Source: Pseudomonas sp. GM74 (GTDB lineage Bacteria; Pseudomonadota; Gammaproteobacteria; Pseudomonadales; Pseudomonadaceae). From it: a stretch of 64,000 bases of DNA. Positions 58,146 to 64,000 of the stretch are shown piece by piece; the stretch's first letter is position 1, and each line of letters begins with the position of its first letter. Under the pieces are notes generated by a model. The model ran no database searches and was not told where the DNA came from. It worked only from the letters and a program-made list of their open reading frames with translations. A program made the position numbers and the translations under genes. Location of the stretch: contig NZ_AKJG01000106.1 in the NCBI RefSeq assembly GCF_000282455.1, positions 1-64,000 of the forward strand, in the 5' to 3' direction.

Positions 58146-60107
58146 TTAAAGCTCCCACGCGACTTTCAGGCCTTCATAAATCGCTTCTTCGGCGGTACGC
58201 GGCGCCAGGCAGTCGCCGATGCGGCGAAACTCCACCAACCCTTGCAGCTCGGCACCCAGGGTATCCACCGGTTGGTGGCCCTGGCACAGCACCAGCGTAT
58301 CAATGTTCTCCATCAGCATCGGTTCGCCACTGGCGGTGTGTTGCAGGTACACCGTGTTGTCATCGCAGCCATACAGCCGCGCGTACGGCGTGATCGGTAC
58401 ACCCAGTTTATGCAGCTCGCCGGCCAGTTGATCGCGCACGTACAGCGGCAGGTTTTCCCCGCAATGAGTGCCGTTGACCGCCAGTTGCACCTGATGCCCG
58501 GCGCGTACCAGGCGCTCGGCGATGCCAGGGCCGATCCAGTCGCAGCGCCAGTCGACCACCACCACCGAGCGGCCGATCTTTACCTCGTCGCGCAACACCT
58601 GCCAGGCGTCCACCACCTGCAACTCACCGCCACGTTCGAAGGTTGGCCAGTAGGGCTCGGCACCGGTGGCGACGATCACCATGTCCGGTTTTTCCTGCTC
58701 CACCAGCGCCCGGTCGACCCGTGTGTTGCGCACCACGCGTACCCCGGCCAGCTGCATTTCCCGCTGCAGGTTGGTGCTCGCGCCGCCAAACTCACTGCGT
58801 CGTGGCAGCAACTGCGCGAGCAACACCTGGCCGCCCAGTTGTGAACCGGCCTCGTACAAGGTCACGTCATGTCCGCGCTGGGCGGCGACAGCGGCGGCTT
58901 TCATCCCGGCCGGGCCGCCGCCGGCGATCATGATGCGTTTGCGATTTATCGCTTGTCGGCGTTCAGCAAAAATCAGCTCGCGACCGGTTTCCGGGTGCTG
59001 GATGCAGGAAATCGGCAAGCCCTTGTGGAAGTGCCCGATGCACGCCTGATTACAGGCAATGCACGCGCGCACGTCTTCGACGCGGCCGGTGTCGGTCTTG
59101 TTGGGCATCTGCGGATCGCAGATCAGCGCCCGGGTCATGCCGCAGACGTCGGCCTGGCCGCGAGCCAGAATCAGCTCGGCTTCCTGGGGCTGGTTGATGC
59201 GCCCGGTGACGAACAGCGGAATGTTCAAGCCGGCCTTGAACGTCCCGGCTTCCTTGGCCAGGTACGCCGCTTCGATCGCCATCGGCGGCACGATATGCAC
59301 CGCGCCACCCAGCGACGCCGAAGTACCGGCGACGATGTGCACGTAATCGAGCTGCGTTTGCAACGACTGCACGGCGGCCAGGGATTCGTCTTCGGTCAGG
59401 CCTTCGGGATCGCGTTCGTCGGCGGAAATGCGCAGGCCAATGATGAACTGCTCGTCGGTCGCCTCGCGTACGGCTTTGATGACTTCGCGCAGGAAACGCA
59501 AACGCTGATCCAACTCGCCGTTGTAACCATCGGTGCGCCGGTTGACCCGCGGATTGATGAATTGCGCCGGCAGGTAACCATGGCTGGCAACCACCTCGAC
59601 GCCATCGATCCCGGCCTGATGCAGGCGGCGGGCGGCAGCGGCGTAACCGGCGACGATCTCGTCGATCATGGCCTGGTCCAGCGCGCGGGGCATCACCCGG
59701 AAACGTTCATTGGGCACTGACGAGGCCGAATAGGCCACTGCCAGCAGGCCATCGCTGGACTCCATGATCTCCCGACCCGGATGGAACACCTGGGACAACA
59801 CCACGGTGCCGTGGGCATGGCAGGTTTGCGCCAGCTTGCGGTAGCCCTCGATGCACGCATCGTCGGTGGCCATCAGCACATGGGAGGTGTAGCGCGCACT
59901 GTCGTGCACACCGGCCACTTGCAGCACGATGAGCCCGGCACCGCCTTCGGCACGTGCCCGGTGGTAGGCGATCAATTGCTCGTTGACCAGATTGTCGGTG
60001 GGCATCGAGGTGTCGTGACCGCTGGACATGATGCGGTTTTTCAGGCGCTTGCCACGGATTTCCAGGGGTTCGAACAGGTGCGCGAAGGCAGGTGTCGAGG
60101 TCGGCAT
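58146..60107 (-). CDS. Trimethylamine dehydrogenase-like FMN/4Fe-4S oxidoreductase (probable N-demethylase)
   Basis: A 653-aa three-domain flavoenzyme of the 2,4-dienoyl-CoA reductase/trimethylamine dehydrogenase family. Residues 1-340 form an Old Yellow Enzyme barrel; the iron-sulfur cysteines follow the exact family spacing C-x2-C-x3-C-x11-C (start CIACNQAC near 347); then comes a nucleotide fold MIAGGGPAGMKAAAVA and a second element VVVVDWRCDWIGPGIAE, which resembles TMADH and dimethylglycine/N-methylproline demethylases more than dienoyl-CoA reductase. It most likely demethylates a small N-methyl amine or betaine-derived compound. The ATG at 60107 has GGAG upstream. It is divergent from a binding-protein gene. 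Confidence 0.85.
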   Translation of the reverse strand: MPTSTPAFAHLFEPLEIRGKRLKNRIMSSGHDTSMPTDNLVNEQLIAYHRARAEGGAGLIVLQVAGVHDSARYTSHVLMATDDACIEGYRKLAQTCHAHGTVVLSQVFHPGREIMESSDGLLAVAYSASSVPNERFRVMPRALDQAMIDEIVAGYAAAARRLHQAGIDGVEVVASHGYLPAQFINPRVNRRTDGYNGELDQRLRFLREVIKAVREATDEQFIIGLRISADERDPEGLTEDESLAAVQSLQTQLDYVHIVAGTSASLGGAVHIVPPMAIEAAYLAKEAGTFKAGLNIPLFVTGRINQPQEAELILARGQADVCGMTRALICDPQMPNKTDTGRVEDVRACIACNQACIGHFHKGLPISCIQHPETGRELIFAERRQAINRKRIMIAGGGPAGMKAAAVAAQRGHDVTLYEAGSQLGGQVLLAQLLPRRSEFGGASTNLQREMQLAGVRVVRNTRVDRALVEQEKPDMVIVATGAEPYWPTFERGGELQVVDAWQVLRDEVKIGRSVVVVDWRCDWIGPGIAERLVRAGHQVQLAVNGTHCGENLPLYVRDQLAGELHKLGVPITPYARLYGCDDNTVYLQHTASGEPMLMENIDTLVLCQGHQPVDTLGAELQGLVEFRRIGDCLAPRTAEEAIYEGLKVAWEL

Positions 60108-60163
60108 GGTGCGGGTACTCCAGGCAGCAGGTTTTGTTCGTTGTTATTATTGGTCTATAGAAA

Positions 60164-60200
60164 TTTACCTTCAGTAAAAAATCAACTTGTTTTTTTACTG
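60164..60200. promoter_or_regulatory. Nested inverted repeats in a divergent promoter
   Basis: CAGTAAAAAA (60172-60181) and TTTTTTACTG (60191-60200) are perfect complements nine bases apart; TTTAC-N5-GTAAA (60164-60178) overlaps the first arm. They lie between the flavoprotein and binding-protein genes in an AT-rich patch and are good candidates for a regulator site. Confidence 0.55.
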
Positions 60201-60307
60201 TGGCGTGGAGTAATTTCATTTCGAGCCCGCTCCCGGGCCGTACCTCACAACAATAAAAAGGGCTGCGCCGGCCTCTGTCCGGGCGGCACCTGCAAGAGGA
60301 ACCACTG

Positions 60308-61357
60308 ATGAAATCGCACACGCTCAAGCACGGTTTTTATCCCTTGGTGTTGTCTGTGGCCATGGGCCTGGGCAGCGCCCAGGCAGCATCGGACATGGTG
60401 GTGGTCGGATACGGCGGAGCCGGACAAAAAGCCCAGGACGTGGCGTTCTTTCAACCCTTCGCCGCCGTGGATCAAAGCAAGGTGATCCAGAGTGAATACA
60501 ACGGCGAGATGGCGAAAATCAAAGTGATGGTCGACACCGGCAACGTCGACTGGGACGTGGTGCAGATCGAAGGCCCGGACCTGATGCGCGGCTGCGAGGA
60601 AGGCATGTACGAGCGCCTGGACTGGACCCGCCTGGGCCACGCTGACCAGTTGATCCCCGAGGCTGCACAGGAATGCGGTTCCGCTGCGCTGGTGTGGAGC
60701 GTGGCGATTGCCTACGACACCGACAAACTGGCCCAGGCCCCGACCTCGTGGGCAGACTTCTGGGACGTGAAGAAAACCCCTGGCAAGCGCGGGCTGCGCA
60801 AACGCGCGGTGTACAACCTGGAATTCGCCTTGCTCGCGGACGGCGTGAAAACCGAAGACGTCTACAAAGTACTCGGCACCCCGCAAGGCGTGGACCGGGC
60901 ATTCGCCAAGCTCACTGAACTCAAGCTTTACATCCAGTGGTGGGAAGCCGGCGCGCAACCGCCGCAGTGGCTGACCGCCGGCGACGTGGTGATGACCTCG
61001 ACCTACAGCGGACGCATCGCCGACGCCGCGCAGAAAGGCAGTCACCTCGGCCTGGTCTGGCCCGGCAGCCTGTACGGCATGGACTACTGGGCGATCATCA
61101 AAGGCTCCAGGCATGTGGATCAGGCCAAGCGCTTTATCGCCTTCGCCAACCAGCCGGACGCCCAGGTCAACTACGTACAGCAGATTCCCTACGGCCCGAC
61201 CAACATCCAGGCCGCCGCACGGCTGGACGACAAACTGGCGCAATGGGTGCCCACGGCGCCGCAGAACCTCAAGGGCGCGCTGTCGATGAACGTTGGTTTC
61301 TGGGTCGATCATGGCGAAGAACTCGAAGAGCGCTTCAACGCCTGGGCGAGCAAATAA
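60308..61357 (+). CDS. Periplasmic binding protein, PotD/opine type
   Basis: A 349-aa secreted solute-binding protein: signal peptide MKSHTLKHGFYPLVL through AQA at about residue 26, mature start ASDMVVVGYGGAGQKAQ. It belongs to the spermidine/putrescine/opine-like SBP group (WDVVQIEGPDL, WADFWDVKKTPGKRGLR, YGMDYWAII). The ATG is preceded by AGAGG nine bases upstream. No permease or ATPase follows; the next gene is an aldolase-like enzyme, so transport partners are elsewhere. Confidence 0.87.
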   Translation: MKSHTLKHGFYPLVLSVAMGLGSAQAASDMVVVGYGGAGQKAQDVAFFQPFAAVDQSKVIQSEYNGEMAKIKVMVDTGNVDWDVVQIEGPDLMRGCEEGMYERLDWTRLGHADQLIPEAAQECGSAALVWSVAIAYDTDKLAQAPTSWADFWDVKKTPGKRGLRKRAVYNLEFALLADGVKTEDVYKVLGTPQGVDRAFAKLTELKLYIQWWEAGAQPPQWLTAGDVVMTSTYSGRIADAAQKGSHLGLVWPGSLYGMDYWAIIKGSRHVDQAKRFIAFANQPDAQVNYVQQIPYGPTNIQAAARLDDKLAQWVPTAPQNLKGALSMNVGFWVDHGEELEERFNAWASK

Positions 61358-61432
61358 ACACGCACGGCTGGACGTGTCCAAGCGTCCTGCCTTACTGTCT
61401 GCCCCAGCCGATCAGCCTGGAGAACCACAACC

Positions 61433-62221
61433 ATGAACAACATCGCCAGCCACCTGGCCCCTGAACGCAGCGCTACCGAACAGCGCCTGCGTGAGGAACT
61501 GGCGGCCTGCTACCGTTTGATTGCGCACTTTCGCATGACCGATCTGATCTTCACCCACATCTCGATGCGCATTCCGGGGCCGGAGCATCACTTTCTGATC
61601 AACCCCTACGGGCTGATGTTCGATGAGATCACTGCGTCGAATCTGGTCAAGATCGACCTCGATGGCCACGCCGTGGAGCCGTCGCCGTACCCGGTGAATC
61701 CGGCCGGTTTCGTGATCCACAGCGCGATCCATGGTGCCCGTGAAGATGCGCAGTGCGTGTTGCACACCCACACCAAGTCCGGTTGCGCAGTGGCGGCGTT
61801 GAAGTGCGGACTGTTGCCGGTGAACCAGATTTCCATGGAGTTCTATGGCCGGGTCGCCTACCACGATTACGAAGGCGTGGCGCTGGACCTGAGCGAGCAA
61901 CAACGCTTGGTGGCGGACTTGGGCGACAAGTCGGTGCTGATGCTGCGCAACCATGGTTTGCTGACGGTGGGCGAGACGGTGAGCCAGGCGTTCCTGCGCA
62001 TGTATTACCTGGAAAAGGCCTGTGAAATCCAGTTGGCCGCGCAAGCTGCCGGTGAAATTGTTCTGCCGTCCCACGAGGTCTGCGCGCATACCGAACGGCA
62101 GTTCAATGATCCGGGGCGACCGTTGGATGACGGTGAATTGAGCGATCCGGATGCGATGCAACTGGCCTGGGCGGCATTGTTGCGGATGCTGGATCGCGTG
62201 GCGCCGGGTTATCGCGACTGA
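61433..62221 (+). CDS. Class II aldolase/adducin family protein
   Basis: A 262-aa protein with the zinc aldolase fold of fuculose- and ribulose-phosphate aldolases. Metal-binding His residues appear in CVLHTHTKSG near 106 and LMLRNHGLL near 170, and the early TDLIFTHISMR is also typical. Many members with this length are decarboxylases or act on acids without phosphate, so aldol cleavage is not proven. It lies 75 bp after the binding-protein gene and 245 bp before the BetI-like regulator, on the same strand. Confidence 0.85.
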   Translation: MNNIASHLAPERSATEQRLREELAACYRLIAHFRMTDLIFTHISMRIPGPEHHFLINPYGLMFDEITASNLVKIDLDGHAVEPSPYPVNPAGFVIHSAIHGAREDAQCVLHTHTKSGCAVAALKCGLLPVNQISMEFYGRVAYHDYEGVALDLSEQQRLVADLGDKSVLMLRNHGLLTVGETVSQAFLRMYYLEKACEIQLAAQAAGEIVLPSHEVCAHTERQFNDPGRPLDDGELSDPDAMQLAWAALLRMLDRVAPGYRD

Positions 62222-62250
62222 TCGAGGTTTTCGGTTGCTCTGGCTTGCCT

Positions 62251-62343
62251 CATCGCTGGCAAGCCAGCTCCCACAGTGATTTCGGTTGCCAGCAGATTTC
62301 GCGTACGCCCGTTAAACCTGTGGGAGCGGGCTTGCTCGCGAAG
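62251..62343. repeat. REP pair with diverged left arm
   Basis: The right arm (62318-62343) is the standard form; the left arm (62251-62276, ATCGCTGGCAAGCCAGCTCC) pairs with it only partly. The gap between them is 41 bases. It fills the space between the aldolase and TetR genes. Confidence 0.7.
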
Positions 62344-62466
62344 GGTGCGCCACGGTCTATCAGACTGGCAAGTGACTGGAGACTTCCCCCACTCTTGCTG
62401 TACAGTCGTTCAGCCCGCCGCCAACCCGCGCAGGCCTAAACGATTGAACCAAGGAGCGTGTCGCCC

Positions 62467-63114
62467 ATGAATCAGGAAGCCCGTTTTTCCCGCATGGAAC
62501 CGGAGTTGCGTAAAGCCAACCTGATCGAGGCGACACTGGTGTGCCTCAAGCGTCACGGCTTCCAGGGCGCGTCGATCCGCAAGATTTCCGCCGAGGCCGG
62601 GGTCTCGGTGGGGCTGATCAGCCATCACTATTCGGGCAAGGATGAACTGGTGGCCGAGGCCTACATGGCGATCACCGGGCGGGTCATGACCCTGTTGCGC
62701 GACGCCATGGAACAGGCCGCGCCGAATGCCCGGGAGCGTTTGTCGGCGTTTTTCCGCGGATCGTTTTCCGCCGAACTGCTCGATCCGCAACTGATCGATG
62801 CCTGGCTGGCGTTCTGGGGCGCGGTGAAAACCGCCGAGGCGATCAACAAGGCCCACGATCATTCCTACGGCGAGTATCGCGCCATCCTGCGCAAGGTGTT
62901 GGCTGAACTGGCCCAGGAGGAGGGTTGGGAAAACTTCGACGCCGACCTCGCCGCCATCAGCCTCAGCGCCTTGCTCGATGGCTTGTGGCTGGAGTCCGGG
63001 CTGAACCCCGGCACCTTCACCCCGGAGCAGGGCATCCAGATTTGCGAGGCCTGGGTCGACGGTTTGCAGGCCGGCGGACGCCAGCGTTTTTGCGTGCAGA
63101 CGAGCGACTGTTGA
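62467..63114 (+). CDS. BetI-like TetR-family regulator
   Basis: A 215-aa repressor. The helix-turn-helix GASIRKISAEAGVSVGLISH-HYSGKDEL (from about 35) is very close to BetI, the choline-responsive repressor of betaine synthesis, and the C-terminal domain (LIDAWLAFWGAVKTAEAINK) is also of the BetI class. AAGGAG at 62451-62456 suits the ATG at 62467; the GTG at 62458 is too close. It probably controls the preceding aldolase/binding-protein genes or the flavoprotein gene, which would fit a quaternary or methylated amine as ligand. Confidence 0.87.
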   Translation: MNQEARFSRMEPELRKANLIEATLVCLKRHGFQGASIRKISAEAGVSVGLISHHYSGKDELVAEAYMAITGRVMTLLRDAMEQAAPNARERLSAFFRGSFSAELLDPQLIDAWLAFWGAVKTAEAINKAHDHSYGEYRAILRKVLAELAQEEGWENFDADLAAISLSALLDGLWLESGLNPGTFTPEQGIQICEAWVDGLQAGGRQRFCVQTSDC

Positions 63115-63206
63115 TCAGTCGTTCAGCAATCGATACTCTCTGGCGCCGATGCAGGAAAACACTCTAATAAGAAACTGGCCTTCGGGCCTGAGCCGGACAC
63201 CAAGCG

Positions 63207-63923
63207 ATGACTCCTCGGGTATTGATCGTCGATGACGATCCGCTGATTCGCGATCTGCTGCACGCCTACCTGTCCCAGGAAGGCTACGACGTCCATTGCG
63301 CCGCCACGGCGGAGCTGGCGGAAACCTTCCTGGCCAGCCAGAGCGTCGACCTGGTAATGCTCGACATCCGCCTGCCGGGCAAGGACGGTCTGACCCTGAC
63401 CCGCGAGCTGCGGGTGCGCTCGGAAGTCGGGATCATCCTGATCACCGGGCGCAATGATGAAATCGACCGCATCGTCGGCCTCGAATGCGGCGCCGATGAC
63501 TACGTGATCAAACCCCTCAATCCAAGGGAGCTGGTGTCCCGGGCGAAAAACCTGATTCGCCGGGTACGTCATGCGCAAACGCCACAGCCTGCCGTCGCAG
63601 TGGTCAAACCGGTCAAGCAATTCGCCGACTGGTCGCTGGATACCGACCGCCGTCGCCTGATCGATCAATCCGGCAGTGAAACCCTGCTGACCCACGGCGA
63701 ATACCAATTGCTCAGTGTGTTCCTGCGCAACAGCGGCCACACCCTCAGCCGCGATCAGTTGATGGACCAGATCCGCAACCGCGAATGGGTGCCCAACGAC
63801 CGCTCCATCGACGTGCTGGTCGGGCGCCTGCGCCGCAAGTTGCATGACGATCCGGCCGAACCCCAGTTGATCATCACCATTCACGGCGCCGGTTACCTGT
63901 TCACCGCCAGCGTGGCGGCCTGA
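63207..63923 (+). CDS. OmpR/PhoB-family response regulator
   Basis: A 238-aa response regulator. The receiver domain has acidic pocket D9-D11, phosphoacceptor D53 (MLDIRLPG), T80 and K102; a winged-helix output domain follows from about 140, with the recognition region DRSIDVLVGRLRRKL. The protein resembles TorR-like regulators, which in pseudomonads control anaerobic respiration or arginine pathways, but the target cannot be named. The stop lies five bases before the next gene, presumably its sensor. Confidence 0.92.
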   Translation: MTPRVLIVDDDPLIRDLLHAYLSQEGYDVHCAATAELAETFLASQSVDLVMLDIRLPGKDGLTLTRELRVRSEVGIILITGRNDEIDRIVGLECGADDYVIKPLNPRELVSRAKNLIRRVRHAQTPQPAVAVVKPVKQFADWSLDTDRRRLIDQSGSETLLTHGEYQLLSVFLRNSGHTLSRDQLMDQIRNREWVPNDRSIDVLVGRLRRKLHDDPAEPQLIITIHGAGYLFTASVAA

Positions 63924-63928
63924 ACCCG

Positions 63929-64000
63929 ATGGCGCGATGGCTTTGCCTGCTGGCGATGCTGGTGGCCGGCCATGCCGTTGCGGCGGACAAGGTTCGCTAT
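63929..64000 (+). CDS. Start of a secreted or membrane protein, probably the cognate sensor kinase (partial)
   Basis: Only the first 24 codons are present. They encode MARWLCLLAMLVAGHAVAAD, a clear signal peptide with cleavage near AVA-AD. The five-base gap after a response-regulator gene makes a histidine kinase with a periplasmic sensor domain the likely product, but no kinase motif is in the window. Confidence 0.6.
   Translation, partial: MARWLCLLAMLVAGHAVAADKVRY

Overview
The window looks like a chromosomal segment of a fluorescent-group Pseudomonas. The evidence is its GC-rich coding sequence, the gene order of the alpha-glucan/trehalose locus, an arnBCADTEF-ugd lipid A modification operon, and REP palindromes built on the GTGGGAGCGGGCTTGCTCGCGAA core that interrupt intergenic gaps throughout. 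No rRNA, tRNA, CRISPR array or insertion sequence was seen. About 50 protein genes are supported; both window ends cut into transcription units.

Region 1 (1-18.7 kb) is alpha-glucan and trehalose metabolism. Forward strand: a fused trehalose synthase/maltokinase and glycogen branching enzyme. Reverse strand: glgA, treZ, malQ, treY and a DUF2934 protein in one tight operon, then glgX, a PIG-L type deacetylase and an EEP-family phosphohydrolase. GlgA, GlgB, GlgX and MalQ build and trim glucan; TreY/TreZ turn linear glucan into trehalose; TreS/Mak turns trehalose into maltose and maltose-1-phosphate, the substrate of GlgE, whose gene is not in the window but may lie just left of it.

Region 2 (19-30 kb) is mixed housekeeping: a dienoyl-CoA isomerase-like crotonase with nudC, a TSUP transporter, a TetR regulator with a palindromic operator and a DUF1348 gene, pssA, an AraC regulator, an LEA14-like lipoprotein, an NCS2 permease, a shortened HPP protein and an MFS transporter.

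Region 3 (30-48.4 kb) is envelope modification: the Ara4N operon arnB-C-A-D-T-E-F-ugd plus a third membrane glycosyltransferase, nearly all joined by 1-4 base overlaps. A lone tyrosine recombinase and a Fur-box-preceded ferric ABC transporter separate it from a second arnT and an Ais-like phosphatase.

Region 4 (48.6-52.1 kb) is a pqiA-pqiA-pqiB-pqiC lipid-transport operon in which PqiA is two separate proteins. Region 5 (52.3-64 kb) is amine catabolism: a gamma-glutamylputrescine-type oxidase, polyamine-binding protein and glutamine-synthetase-like ligase with AraC and XRE-cupin regulators; then a trimethylamine-dehydrogenase-like flavoprotein divergent from a periplasmic binding protein, a class II aldolase and a BetI-like regulator. 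This last group looks like an N-methylated-compound pathway whose substrate I cannot name. The window ends in an OmpR-type response regulator and the first 24 codons of the next gene, probably its sensor kinase.

Start sites were often moved inward from the longest open frame, on the basis of Shine-Dalgarno spacing, overlap with the upstream stop codon and family N-termini.
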